Shown: positions 1 to 8,143, numbered from the stretch's first letter. The stretch: 26,717 bases of DNA from Methanoregula sp. UBA154 (GCA_002502245.1 DAPW01000033.1:1-26717), one strand, 5' to 3'. The notes: generated from the sequence alone by a model not told the origin. Numbers and translations are program-made.

Positions 1-57
1 ATGCAATACAGGTCCGGCATGCAGAGCGGTTGCCGGAAAAACTCTGACAGCGTGACC

Positions 58-65
58 TTTTTTTT
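58..65 (+). terminator. T8 run, possible terminator of an upstream gene
   Basis: A run of eight T residues follows a weak GC stem (CCGGC at 14-18 pairing with GCCGG at 32-36). Poly-T tracts alone can terminate archaeal RNA polymerase. No upstream gene is visible in the window, so this is only a candidate. Confidence 0.2.
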
Positions 66-98
66 GCCTGGAGAAATTATTGACATATCAACCATGAC

Positions 99-302
99 GC
101 TCCCGGGGGCTCTGCCCCGGCCGCTGTGGCATCCCCCGTACACGATTATGCCGTATTACCTGTATACAATCGCAGAGAAATTCCGTACAGATATTTCCGG
201 GGCATCGCATGCGCCCCCGCCCCCAACGGGGGCTGGGCTGGCGCAAGGGGGGCGATAAATTTCCAAAAAATAGGTTTTCTACAGAGCAGAAAATACGATA
301 AA
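99..302. repeat. Dispersed GC-hairpin repeat, copy A
   Basis: This ~205 bp segment recurs in the same orientation at 24551-24758. Shared blocks, in order, are a GC palindrome (GGGGC near 106-119), CCGCTGTGGCATCCCC at 121-136, a CGCATGCG-type block near 207, a hairpin (GCCCCC-AAC-GGGGGC) near 218-235, a GGCTGG...GCAA...GGGGGGCGAT block up to about 256, and TCTACAGAGCA near 279-290. By eye the copies are roughly 70% identical. Both palindromes keep their pairing despite base changes between copies. Neither copy has a convincing ORF, although one minus-strand frame keeps a short GMPQR-x-G-x-SP peptide in both. The function is unknown; a structured repeat or a remnant of a small non-autonomous mobile element are possibilities. 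Confidence 0.7.
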
Positions 303-695
303 TAACCATTGATTTCTCTCATATCCGGGATCATCTGGGCTGGCCGGAAAAAAAGCAGCGACTCTGAACCGGCTTTACAGAAATGCCCGATGCATAACCC
401 CCCGAAAGAGAAAACAGGAAACGTGGACGGGGACGCAGAAGGAACGGAGATACTCTCCCGGAGCGGGGGAAAGATCTCGCTTTTTAAGGCCGGAATGATC
501 TTCCGGCTTATTACCGTGAAAGAATGAACCGCGAAGGTTACGGGTTCTTCCTTTCCTGCAGGAAACAGCGATGAAACCGGTATGCGGCTGGTCCCTGGGA
601 TCCGGTCCGTAAACCCTAGTGCGATCTGCTCTGGATAAGAAAAACGACCATTCCGGCCTTGAAAAGGAAGGAGATTAAAGAACCGCCAGTACATA
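303..695. other. Non-coding region with inverted repeat and hairpin
   Basis: No convincing gene is seen here. A 12-bp sequence, AAGGCCGGAATG (486-497), recurs as its exact reverse complement at 649-660. The first arm also forms a local 7-bp hairpin, GCCGGAA-TGATC-TTCCGGC (489-507). A 72-codon open frame (309-527) has no ribosome binding site and no recognisable protein features. Confidence 0.4.
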
Positions 696-780
696 CGCCG
701 AGGGGGAGATTTGAACTCCCGAGGCGCAGGGCGCCAGTAGCTTTCGAGGCTACCGCCTTTCCGGACTAGACTACCTCGGC
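696..780 (-). tRNA. tRNA-Ser (anticodon CGA)
   Basis: On the minus strand the sequence folds as a class II tRNA. The acceptor stem is GCCGAGG (780-774) paired with CCTCGGC (703-697), with discriminator G at 696. The anticodon stem GTAGC/GCTAC encloses the loop CTCGAAA, giving anticodon CGA, which reads UCG serine codons. A long GC-rich variable arm, typical of tRNA-Ser, follows. The T-arm contains GTTCAAATC. CCA is not encoded and would be added after transcription. The gene lies between the non-coding region and the thermosome gene, on the same strand as the latter but beyond its terminator. Confidence 0.95.
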
Positions 781-905
781 ATTGTGCCCTTGTAATTTTT
801 TCATCGCTTGCTCTAATAGTTATCTGACCGCATTCTGCTCCCACACTGCCAGAATGTGAACGGGATCGGCTCTTATCTTCCTGTGGAATCCTGAACATAT
901 TTTGT

Positions 906-928
906 TAAAAAAACGGGTGGATCCCGTG
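906..928 (-). terminator. Thermosome hairpin/T-run terminator
   Basis: Reading the minus strand, about 20 nt after the thermosome stop codon, ACGGG-ATCCA-CCCGT (927-913) forms a 5-bp stem and is followed directly by a run of seven T residues (913-907). This resembles an intrinsic terminator and would separate the thermosome transcript from tRNA-Ser. Confidence 0.6.
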
Positions 929-947
929 AAAAAATGTATCGGGGGAA

Positions 948-2549
948 TTACATCCCGGGGGCTGCGCCGGCACTCTTGCCGCCCTGCTGGGTGATCATCA
1001 TGTCATCGACACGGATGAGCATAATGGCGGTCTCTGATGCGCTCTGGATTGACTGGCGTTTGGACCTCAGGGGCTCGATAACGCCTGCTGCAAGCATATC
1101 GATGACCTTTCCCTCATAGACATTCAGACCGGCATGCTTCTTGCCCTTCGAGTGGACATTCTTGAGTTCCACGATCTTGTCGATGGGGTTGAACCCGGAG
1201 TTTTCTGCAAGCGCCCTTGGAATGGACTCGAAGGCTGCGGCATAACACTCAATTGCGAGCTGGACCCGCCCGCCAACAGTTGCGGCATAATCCCGGATCT
1301 TCATGAGAAGTTCCGTCTCGACCGCGCCGCCACCGACAACGTAGGTACCATCTTCCATGGCATCCATGACCACGCGGGTGCCGTCAACAACCGCACGTTC
1401 AAGTTCATCGAGCAGGTAGTCGCTGGTTCCCCGGAGCAGTATGGTGAGGGTCTTGGGATTCTTGCATCCGGAGATCCGTGTCACTTTGCCATCCGCATCC
1501 TCTTCGACCAGATTGGCGACACCGAGGTCCTTTGCCGTGAGGGACTCCGGCTTGTTGACAATGTTCGCGTGAAGTGCCCGTGCTGCATATTTCATATCAT
1601 TCTCGGGAACATCCTCGAGGGCGAGAACGCCGGCCTTTGCAAGGTAAAACTGTGCAGCGTCAGAAATGCCTTTCTGGCAAAGGAGGACATTTGCACCGCT
1701 GTCGATAATCGCATCCGCGAGTTTCTTCAATGCCTCGCGCTCCTGCTCGCTGAACGCATTGACCTGTTCGGCGCTCGAGATCTTGATCTTGGCCTTCACC
1801 TGAGTCTTGGTGATCTCAAGGGGCATTGCGACCATTGCCACTTTTGCTGCGGTGATTTTTTTGGGCATACCCTCATCAACACGGGTCTTGTCGATAACAA
1901 CGCCCCGGATCAGCTCGGCGTCATTCATGGACTGGCCCTTCTGTTTCTTGATCATCACGTCTTCTTCGTCAACGGTCAGTTTCCCGTTCACGTTCTCGGC
2001 AACGGCCATGACCGCATCGACAATAATACCGTCGAGTTTGTCCTTGACCTGCTCGATTGATTTACCGGTTATTGCGGTGTCGGCAATCTTGATCAGGGTC
2101 TTGCGGTCAGCCGGGTCTACTTTAAGGGACAGGCTGTTCACAATCTCGAGCGCCTTCTCCATGCCCATGCGGTAGCCTTGTGCGATCACAGTCGGGTGAA
2201 TGCCCTGCTCGAGCATGCCTTCTGCCTGCTCCATGAGTGCACCAACAAGGATGACTGCAGTGGTGGTCCCGTCTCCGACTTCATCGTCCTGCGTGTGGGC
2301 GACCTCGATGACCATTTTTGCACCGGGGTGTTGCACGGCAATCTCGCTTAAAATAGTCGCGCCGTCATTGGTGATCACAATATCCCCGGTGGAATCGACA
2401 AGCATCTTGTCCATTCCCCGTGGGCCGAGTGTTGACTTGACAGCGCCGGCAATCGCTTTTGCTGCCGCGATATTCGAGCGCTGGGCCTCTTTCCCGTAAT
2501 TACGCTCTACATTTTCTTTTAATATGATAATTGGTTGTCCAGACTGCAT
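948..2549 (-). CDS. ths: Thermosome subunit (group II chaperonin)
   Basis: This 533-residue protein is an archaeal group II chaperonin subunit. Such subunits form double-ring ATP-driven folding chambers in the cytosol. Visible family motifs are LGPRGMDKML (41-50), NDGATIL (61-67), the ATP-hydrolysis motif GDGTTT (92-97) and GGGAVE in the C-terminal equatorial half. Length is normal for the family (about 530-555). The C-terminus ends GAAPGM instead of the extended GGM repeats seen in many thermosomes. The ATG at 2549 is preceded by GGAGG (2561-2557), and a TATA box lies about 40 nt upstream. The gene is downstream of prs-nob1-gfcR, but its own promoter suggests independent, probably stress-responsive, expression. 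The alpha/beta/gamma subunit type cannot be decided here. Confidence 0.97.
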   Translation of the reverse strand: MQSGQPIIILKENVERNYGKEAQRSNIAAAKAIAGAVKSTLGPRGMDKMLVDSTGDIVITNDGATILSEIAVQHPGAKMVIEVAHTQDDEVGDGTTTAVILVGALMEQAEGMLEQGIHPTVIAQGYRMGMEKALEIVNSLSLKVDPADRKTLIKIADTAITGKSIEQVKDKLDGIIVDAVMAVAENVNGKLTVDEEDVMIKKQKGQSMNDAELIRGVVIDKTRVDEGMPKKITAAKVAMVAMPLEITKTQVKAKIKISSAEQVNAFSEQEREALKKLADAIIDSGANVLLCQKGISDAAQFYLAKAGVLALEDVPENDMKYAARALHANIVNKPESLTAKDLGVANLVEEDADGKVTRISGCKNPKTLTILLRGTSDYLLDELERAVVDGTRVVMDAMEDGTYVVGGGAVETELLMKIRDYAATVGGRVQLAIECYAAAFESIPRALAENSGFNPIDKIVELKNVHSKGKKHAGLNVYEGKVIDMLAAGVIEPLRSKRQSIQSASETAIMLIRVDDMMITQQGGKSAGAAPGM

Positions 2550-2589
2550 AGTGGATCCTCCGATGTTGTAAAAGGTGGAATTGAACTTC

Positions 2590-2597
2590 TATATAAA
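2590..2597 (-). promoter_or_regulatory. TATA box of the thermosome gene
   Basis: The minus strand reads TTTATATA here, a strong archaeal TATA element. It lies about 40 nt from the thermosome ATG, predicting a start site near 2565-2570 and a short leader containing GGAGG. It sits in the 81-nt gap after the preceding gene, so the thermosome can be transcribed on its own. Confidence 0.65.
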
Positions 2598-2630
2598 CCA
2601 TTCGTGTCTTCTTCCGGAAAAAAAGAGAGA

Positions 2631-3239
2631 TCAGTCAATCCGGGATATTTTAAAGAGGGAAAAGACCGGGACACCATCCACGTCCTTGATACCGCGCTTG
2701 TCAAAGATAACCCAGACAGCCACCGGGATGGCGTTGTGTTTTTTTAAGTATTTCACTACCTCCCGCATGGTATTACCCGATGTGATGGTGTCATCCACAA
2801 TAATGCACCGCTGGCCGCTGACCGTGGCAAAATTCCCGCTGATTGATCCGGTAGGCCGGTCGCTGGTATTCTGTTTTGAGGGGTGGTAGATCGCAAGCTG
2901 TGCAGCCTCCTGCACAGCAATGATCGTAGCAAGCGGTATTCCGGAAAGGGCGATACCCACGATCACATCAGCTGGAGAGGATTCACCGGCATCGCCGGAA
3001 GAGGAGAGGTAGTACCTGCTCAGCAGCATCTGTGCAGTTTCCTCCAGAAGAGGCCCCTGGCTCGAGACCGCGGTCCAGTCAATATGGACATCTTTTGGTG
3101 CGGCAGTGCCTTTGGCCTGGGTAAGGAGCCAGGTGACCGTTTCCATGGATAAGGAGAGTTCATCTGCAATCTGACCCGGGCTGTGCCCTTCAGCAAGGAG
3201 GACCTGTGCCCGGCTGATCAGATCGTCAAGGGAAGACAT
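2631..3239 (-). CDS. gfcR: GfcR/PyrE-like HTH-phosphoribosyltransferase regulator
   Basis: This 202-residue protein has an N-terminal helix-turn-helix (about 5-45, with the stretch GHSPGQIADELSLS) fused to a type I phosphoribosyltransferase domain. The PRPP-binding loop IIVDDTITSGNT lies at 146-157. The architecture matches the archaeal orotate phosphoribosyltransferase-like family, whose haloarchaeal member GfcR is a transcriptional activator of sugar-catabolism genes. In methanogens the target is not established. The phosphoribosyltransferase part may sense PRPP or a nucleotide instead of catalysing. It is encoded 21 nt after nob1 and two genes after prs, which makes the sensor's likely ligand, so the link to PRPP is suggestive. 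True OMP synthesis by this protein is unlikely but not excluded. Confidence 0.85.
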   Translation of the reverse strand: MSSLDDLISRAQVLLAEGHSPGQIADELSLSMETVTWLLTQAKGTAAPKDVHIDWTAVSSQGPLLEETAQMLLSRYYLSSSGDAGESSPADVIVGIALSGIPLATIIAVQEAAQLAIYHPSKQNTSDRPTGSISGNFATVSGQRCIIVDDTITSGNTMREVVKYLKKHNAIPVAVWVIFDKRGIKDVDGVPVFSLFKISRID

Positions 3240-3260
3240 GGAAAAAAGATTCGCCCGTAT

Positions 3261-3716
3261 CTATTTAAGTTTTCTTTTAATGGCGGCCCCGCAGACCGGA
3301 CATTCCCCGTCCTGTTCCGCATATCTCCCGCACCCGCTGCACCGGTACTTCCAGTGAACCCGCCTGGCCCGGCGCTGGAGGATCGGGACGGTCTTCACCC
3401 CGAGGACAATGGCAACATTCTGGATCGCGAAATCATCGGTGAACAGGTCTGCACCAAGGTCGAGCGCAAGAGAGAGCAGGTCACAGTCAGTACTGGAGAT
3501 TACCGTGACATCTTTTGTCGTTCTTGCTGCGGAAATCACCCGTTTTCTGCTCTCATCACCCGGTGACTGCACCCTCAGGCCCCGGGCACACCATTTCTCA
3601 AAATTGCCTTTTGCCCGGATATCCTTCAGCTCGTCAATTACAGACGGGACCGTAAAGAGGTCTCCCTCTGCGGGAAAATCCCCGAAAAAGAAGCTGGCAT
3701 CAAGCACTGCACTCAT
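3261..3716 (-). CDS. nob1: rRNA maturation endonuclease Nob1
   Basis: This 151-residue protein has a PIN nuclease domain followed by a zinc ribbon, the layout of archaeal Nob1, which cleaves the 3' end of pre-16S rRNA in the maturing small subunit. Candidate metal-binding acids of the PIN fold are Asp6, Glu29, Asp77/Asp79 and Asp94/Asp95. The zinc ribbon ligands are Cys126, Cys129, Cys139 and Cys142, with a basic tail at the end. Length is typical for archaeal homologues. Upstream of the ATG at 3716 there is only a weak purine-rich site. The gene sits 47 nt downstream of prs and 21 nt upstream of gfcR, consistent with one transcript. A VapC toxin is less likely because of the zinc ribbon and the lack of an antitoxin partner. 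Confidence 0.9.
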   Translation of the reverse strand: MSAVLDASFFFGDFPAEGDLFTVPSVIDELKDIRAKGNFEKWCARGLRVQSPGDESRKRVISAARTTKDVTVISSTDCDLLSLALDLGADLFTDDFAIQNVAIVLGVKTVPILQRRARRVHWKYRCSGCGRYAEQDGECPVCGAAIKRKLK

Positions 3717-3763
3717 GGCAGGAACCTGGATTGTTCCGGGAAGAAAGCATCCATAAATCCCTG

Positions 3764-4612
3764 TCAGTGCTTCACGAGTGCCTGGGCGATCTGATCAGCT
3801 GCCGATACCCTGCTGCAGCTCCGTTCAATCGTGTCGCTGCAGATAACGTCCCGGATACCGGTTGCCATGAGGCGGACATAAGCCCCCCCGGTGAAGACCC
3901 CGTGGACACAGGCAGCAAAAACATCCTTTGCGCCCTGCTGGTACAGCATGCCGGCCGCTGTCGCGATCGTACCGCCGGTCGAAATAATGTCGTCAACAAT
4001 CACGACGGAGCGCGATTCTGCGCTGAGCTGCCGCGGGGCCATCTTCACTTCAACCCCGCTGAGGCGAGTCTTCTCGAGGTGATCGCATTCCCATCCCCCG
4101 GCAGATGCTACCTGTGCGGCAAAAACCATCGCCCCCTCGTCGGGTGCAAGAATGAGCGGGTTGTCCAGGTGCAGGGTCCTGATGTAGGAACCGATATCAC
4201 CTGCAAGAGAGAGGTTGCGTGCCGGCACGGAAAATGATTTCAGGACCTCTTTCTCATGGATATTGACGGTGATCACCTCAGACACGCCCTGGCTGAGAGC
4301 CCGGGCAACCACCCGGGAACTGATGGGCTCCCCGGGTTTGAACCGTTTGTCCTGCCGGGCATAGGCCATATAGGGCAGGACAAGACGGTTCGTTGCACGG
4401 TCGCAGGCATCGATAAGAAGCATCAGCTGGACGAGTGAATCATTATCCACAACGCTCCCGACGATAACCATCTCATCATCGGTCTCCCCGGCCAGGAGGT
4501 AGTGTTCCCCGTCAGGGAACCGGGAATATTTAACATCGACAACCGTAATTTTCAGTGCCTTTGCAACACGGGTGGCAAGAACCTGGGATTTTTCCGTGCA
4601 GATGACTTTCAT
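3764..4612 (-). CDS. prs: Ribose-phosphate pyrophosphokinase
   Basis: This 282-residue enzyme makes PRPP from ribose 5-phosphate and ATP, feeding purine, pyrimidine, histidine and, in methanogens, methanopterin synthesis. Visible motifs are FPDGE (32-36), the ATP-site segment YARQDKRFKPGEPIS (84-98), NIHEKEV around His119, and the PRPP-binding loop IVDDIISTGGT (205-215). The length fits the short archaeal (class III-like) enzymes, which are shorter than the ~315-residue bacterial ones. The ATG at 4612 is preceded by AAGGA. It is the first gene of the leftward cluster prs-nob1-gfcR and is transcribed divergently from lonB across a 220-nt spacer. Confidence 0.95.
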   Translation of the reverse strand: MKVICTEKSQVLATRVAKALKITVVDVKYSRFPDGEHYLLAGETDDEMVIVGSVVDNDSLVQLMLLIDACDRATNRLVLPYMAYARQDKRFKPGEPISSRVVARALSQGVSEVITVNIHEKEVLKSFSVPARNLSLAGDIGSYIRTLHLDNPLILAPDEGAMVFAAQVASAGGWECDHLEKTRLSGVEVKMAPRQLSAESRSVVIVDDIISTGGTIATAAGMLYQQGAKDVFAACVHGVFTGGAYVRLMATGIRDVICSDTIERSCSRVSAADQIAQALVKH

Positions 4613-4768
4613 GGTATCATTCCTTGATTCCGGAGACCGGGGCGAACGTGTCCGCAGTGAATTACTATTGCAGCGTATGATATTGTAGTTTTTCCGATTG
4701 TGTCCTTACCTGCGAAAAAAAGCCATGGGATATGGTCCCGCTCCCGTCAATGGTGATCAGCTGAAAGT

Positions 4769-4777
4769 ACTTAAACT
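4769..4777 (+). promoter_or_regulatory. Putative TATA box of the lonB operon
   Basis: ACTTAAACT, preceded by a purine-rich GAAAGT, resembles a BRE/TATA pair and predicts transcription from about 4797-4802. That leaves about 30 nt of leader before the ATG at 4833, including the ribosome binding site GAGGT (4818-4822). A second AT-rich stretch, TTATATG (4791-4797), is a less likely alternative because the binding site would then fall at the transcript end. Confidence 0.4.
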
Positions 4778-4832
4778 ATCATGAGACAAATTATATGAAA
4801 ACCCCGTGGTTCAAAAAGAGGTTAATCCTGTA

Positions 4833-6806
4833 ATGGAAACAGCAGAACAATCATCACCGCACACTGACGACCTGAAGCCTGAGGGTACTGCCCCCGGATC
4901 CGCAACCAGTCCTGCCGCATTGTCAACATCCTCCCAGATAGAAGTGCCGGCAAAACTTATTGATCAGGTTATCGGCCAGGAACACGCCGTCGAGGTTATC
5001 AAGAAGGCAGCTATCCAGCGTCGGCACGTGATGATGATCGGGAGCCCGGGTACGGGCAAATCCATGCTCGCCAAGGCAATGGCCGAGCTCCTGCCCAAGG
5101 AGGAACTACAGGACATTCTTGTCTACCCGAACTCGGATGACAATAATAATCCCGTTATCCGGACGGTTGCCGCGGGACGGGGCAAACAGATCGTGGCTGC
5201 CCACAAGACTGAGGCAAAGAAAAAGATCCAGTTCCGTAACACCCTCCTCATGCTCCTTTTACTGGGTATTGCCGGGTACGCCATCATCACCATGCAGCTC
5301 TTAATGGGGCTTATCGCAGGTGCATTCGTGTTCATGGCACTGCGGTACAGCACCCCCCGGGAAGAGGCGATGGTTCCCAAGCTGCTGGTCTCCAACGATA
5401 CCAAGAGCATTGCCCCGTTCATCGACGGGACCGGCTCCCATGCCGGCGCGCTGCTTGGGGATGTCCGGCATGACCCGTTCCAGAGCGGCGGGCTCGAAAC
5501 CCCGTCACACGACCGGGTCGAAGCCGGAGCAATCCACCGCTCGAACGGCGGTGTCCTGTTCATCGATGAGATAAACACCCTTGATCCGCATTCCCAGCAG
5601 AACCTCCTCACCGCACTGCAGGAAGGGGAATTCCCTATCACGGGCCAGAGCGAGCGATCCAGTGGTGCCATGGTCCGCACGGAACCGGTTCCCTGTAAAT
5701 TCGTCATGATCGCCGCCGGTAATCTCGATGCCATTCAGGGCATGCACCCCGCGCTCCGTTCGCGTATCCGCGGGTACGGGTATGAAGTCTACATGGCGGA
5801 GAGCATGGAGGATACGGACGAGAACCGGCAGAAATATATCCGGTTCATTGCGCAGGAGGTGAAAAACGACGGCAAGATACCGCACTTTGACCAGAGTGCG
5901 ATCGACGAGATCATCCGCGAGGCCCGCCGTCGTTCGAACCGGAAAGGCCACATGACCCTCAAGCTGCGTGACATGGGCGGCCTCATCCGCGTAGCCGGGG
6001 ATATTGCCAGGGAAGAAAAAGCCCTCATTACAACTGCTGCGCATGTCATTGCGGCCAAGAAGACCGCCCGGTCCATCGAGGACCAGGTATCCGCGGAGGT
6101 CACCCAGCACCTGCGTGAATACGAGATGACGATTGTTGAAGGCACCCGGCTCGGGCGCGTCAACGGGCTTGCAGTGACCGGCAACGATGCCGGTTCAGTC
6201 TTACCCATCATGGCAGAGGTAACACCTGCACAAGGGGAGAGCGGGCAGATCATCGCGACCGGTATATCGGGGAGACGTCAGGAGCCTTGGCTCAAGGATG
6301 AGGAGTCGATAGCACAGCAGTCGATCAAGAATGTCAGCGCCCTCATCAAGAAATTCACCGGGAAAGACATCAAGAACATGGATGTCCACATCCAGTTCAT
6401 CGGCACCTATGGAGCAGAAGGAGATTCCGCATCAATCACCATTGCAACGGCAGTGCTCAGTGCCATCGAGGGTATCCCCGTCCGTCAGGATATTGCGATG
6501 ACCGGTTCCCTCTCCGTCCGGGGAGATGTGTTGCCTATCGGCGGGGTAACCTACAAGATCGAGGCAGCAGCAAAGGCAGGGATCAAGACGGTTCTCATCC
6601 CCCGGATGAATGTCGGCGATGTGCTGATCGAGGAACGGTACAAACCGCTTATTACCATAATACCCGTGGACACGATCAACGACGTCCTCAAGTATGCGCT
6701 CGTTCCGGAGAACTCTGAGAGCTTCCTTATCAAGCTCAAGAAGATGGCAATGCAGACAACGGGGATGATCCCCGATGTCAGGGCGCCAAACCAGACAATG
6801 GCCTGA
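4833..6806 (+). CDS. lonB: Archaeal membrane-bound ATP-dependent protease LonB
   Basis: This 657-residue protein is LonB, the main AAA+ protease for membrane and misfolded proteins in archaea. Using the ATG at 4833, Walker A GSPGTGKS lies at 70-77. The LonB-specific hydrophobic insertion (about 136-172, two membrane segments) interrupts the AAA+ domain. Walker B LFIDEIN is at 242-248. The C-terminal protease domain has catalytic Ser532 in EGDSAS and Lys575 in VTYKIE, with the 43-residue Ser-Lys spacing expected for archaeal LonB. An in-frame GTG at 4806 would add nine residues, but the ATG is better placed after GAGGT (4818-4822). The N-terminal ~45 residues are Ser/Thr/Pro-rich and look disordered. 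It heads a run with tldD, tldE and a BofA-like gene. Confidence 0.96.
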   Translation: METAEQSSPHTDDLKPEGTAPGSATSPAALSTSSQIEVPAKLIDQVIGQEHAVEVIKKAAIQRRHVMMIGSPGTGKSMLAKAMAELLPKEELQDILVYPNSDDNNNPVIRTVAAGRGKQIVAAHKTEAKKKIQFRNTLLMLLLLGIAGYAIITMQLLMGLIAGAFVFMALRYSTPREEAMVPKLLVSNDTKSIAPFIDGTGSHAGALLGDVRHDPFQSGGLETPSHDRVEAGAIHRSNGGVLFIDEINTLDPHSQQNLLTALQEGEFPITGQSERSSGAMVRTEPVPCKFVMIAAGNLDAIQGMHPALRSRIRGYGYEVYMAESMEDTDENRQKYIRFIAQEVKNDGKIPHFDQSAIDEIIREARRRSNRKGHMTLKLRDMGGLIRVAGDIAREEKALITTAAHVIAAKKTARSIEDQVSAEVTQHLREYEMTIVEGTRLGRVNGLAVTGNDAGSVLPIMAEVTPAQGESGQIIATGISGRRQEPWLKDEESIAQQSIKNVSALIKKFTGKDIKNMDVHIQFIGTYGAEGDSASITIATAVLSAIEGIPVRQDIAMTGSLSVRGDVLPIGGVTYKIEAAAKAGIKTVLIPRMNVGDVLIEERYKPLITIIPVDTINDVLKYALVPENSESFLIKLKKMAMQTTGMIPDVRAPNQTMA

Positions 6807-6811
6807 AGACG

Positions 6812-8143
6812 ATGTCCGGCGTGAAATATTACGACCTGCGGCATGTAACCGGTCAGGTGACCCACATCGATATCGATAACAGCGTTGTGGAATCCGCGGG
6901 AACCTCCTTTTTCAACAAGGCAGTGCTTCGGGTCCTTGACAGGGCCGGCTGGGGCGTCATCCAGATCGACAATTTCACTCCCTGCAGCGGCAGAAAATTC
7001 GATGACCTGCTCCTGTCAGCGCAGAAACTGGCCGGCATTACGGAAGAGATCGTGAAGCTGGGCGATGTGCCCCACGGAATGCTTCCCGTACCCCCCATGA
7101 AGGAGGACCCCCGGGCAGTCAGTATCGAGGAGAAATCCCTGCTGCTGGCCGGTATCGAAGAAGCTGCACGGCACCCGGCGGTCGTGAACCGGCGGGCGAA
7201 TTATATCGAGCGTATAGAACAGGTCAGGTTCACGGATAGTTCGGACAATGAATTCAGTTACGAGATGTGCCGGTCCGGTTTCAACGTGCTTGCCGTTGCC
7301 TCCCGGAACGGGAATGTCCAGATGGGGTACGAACGGGAACATACCATTCACGGTTTCGATCTCCGTCACCGGCAGGAGTCCGGTAAAAAGGCCGCTGAAA
7401 TTGCCGTTGCCCTGCTCGATGCCGGAGCAGTGAAGGGTGGCAGGATGCATGCAGTTCTCGATCCCGAACTCGCGGGTGTGTTTGCCCATGAGGCAGTCGG
7501 CCATGCGAGCGAGGGCGATCTCATTCATGAGGGAAATTCGGTCCTGAAAGGGAAGACCGGGGAAAAGATCGGTGACGAGATCCTCACCATTGTCGATGAT
7601 CCTTCTCTCTCCGAGTTCGGGTTCGACCCGGTGGATGCAGAAGGAACGAAAGTGTTGAGGACCGAGATCATCCGAAAGGGAGTCGTCAACGCGTTCCTCC
7701 ATAATCGCGAGTCACTGGCAGCTCTCGGTAATGGCATTGCCGGTCATGCCCGTGCCATGCCCGGGGAACCCCCGCTGGTGCGGATGAGTAACACCTTCAT
7801 CGAGAACGGTGATTCGACCGAAGCCGAGATATTTGCGGAATGCAAAAACGGGATCTTCCTGAAAGGATCCCGCGGCGGACAGGTGGATCCGGGTCGGGGA
7901 ATATTCCAGTTCAATGCGGAATACGGATATCTTGTGGAAAACGGCGAATGCACAAAAATGATCCGGGACGTGTCGCTCTCCGGTGAGATCCTCTCGACGC
8001 TCCACAGGATAGCGCTCTGCGGGAACGACCGGAAGATGAGTCCGGGGTATTGCGGGAAAGGCGGACAAAGCGTACCGGTCAGCGACGGGGCACCTCATGT
8101 CCTTCTTCTCGATGCGGTGGTGGGTGGCAGTGGCCTGGATTGA
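6812..8143 (+). CDS. tldD: Metalloprotease subunit TldD
   Basis: This 443-residue protein is TldD, the zinc-bearing half of the TldD/TldE peptidase. The complex degrades unfolded peptides and, in bacteria, processes microcin B17 and CcdA. The metal motif HEAVGH (226-231) is intact and followed by ASEGD. A C-terminal GYCGKGGQ segment carries the conserved cysteine expected as the third zinc ligand. Length is normal for archaeal members. The ATG at 6812 lies 5 nt after the lonB stop codon, so the two are almost certainly co-transcribed. The 3' end overlaps the start of tldE. The archaeal substrate is unknown; proximity to LonB suggests that it finishes off peptides released by LonB (inference). 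Confidence 0.95.
   Translation: MSGVKYYDLRHVTGQVTHIDIDNSVVESAGTSFFNKAVLRVLDRAGWGVIQIDNFTPCSGRKFDDLLLSAQKLAGITEEIVKLGDVPHGMLPVPPMKEDPRAVSIEEKSLLLAGIEEAARHPAVVNRRANYIERIEQVRFTDSSDNEFSYEMCRSGFNVLAVASRNGNVQMGYEREHTIHGFDLRHRQESGKKAAEIAVALLDAGAVKGGRMHAVLDPELAGVFAHEAVGHASEGDLIHEGNSVLKGKTGEKIGDEILTIVDDPSLSEFGFDPVDAEGTKVLRTEIIRKGVVNAFLHNRESLAALGNGIAGHARAMPGEPPLVRMSNTFIENGDSTEAEIFAECKNGIFLKGSRGGQVDPGRGIFQFNAEYGYLVENGECTKMIRDVSLSGEILSTLHRIALCGNDRKMSPGYCGKGGQSVPVSDGAPHVLLLDAVVGGSGLD

Noticed and set aside
1..258. 85-codon frame beginning at the window edge
   Set aside because: It has no ribosome binding site, a low-complexity Pro-rich end and no family resemblance, and it runs straight into the dispersed repeat.
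146..898. 250-codon minus-strand frame across tRNA-Ser and repeat A
   Set aside because: It reads through a certain tRNA gene and a non-coding repeat; the translation is Arg/Ser/Pro-rich with no domain.
1134..2060. 308-codon plus-strand frame antisense to the thermosome gene
   Set aside because: It is the complement of a clear conserved gene; long antisense frames are expected from this codon usage and GC content.
3261..3716. VapC-type toxin as the identity of the PIN-domain gene
   Set aside because: The C-terminal four-cysteine zinc ribbon and lack of an adjacent antitoxin point to Nob1.
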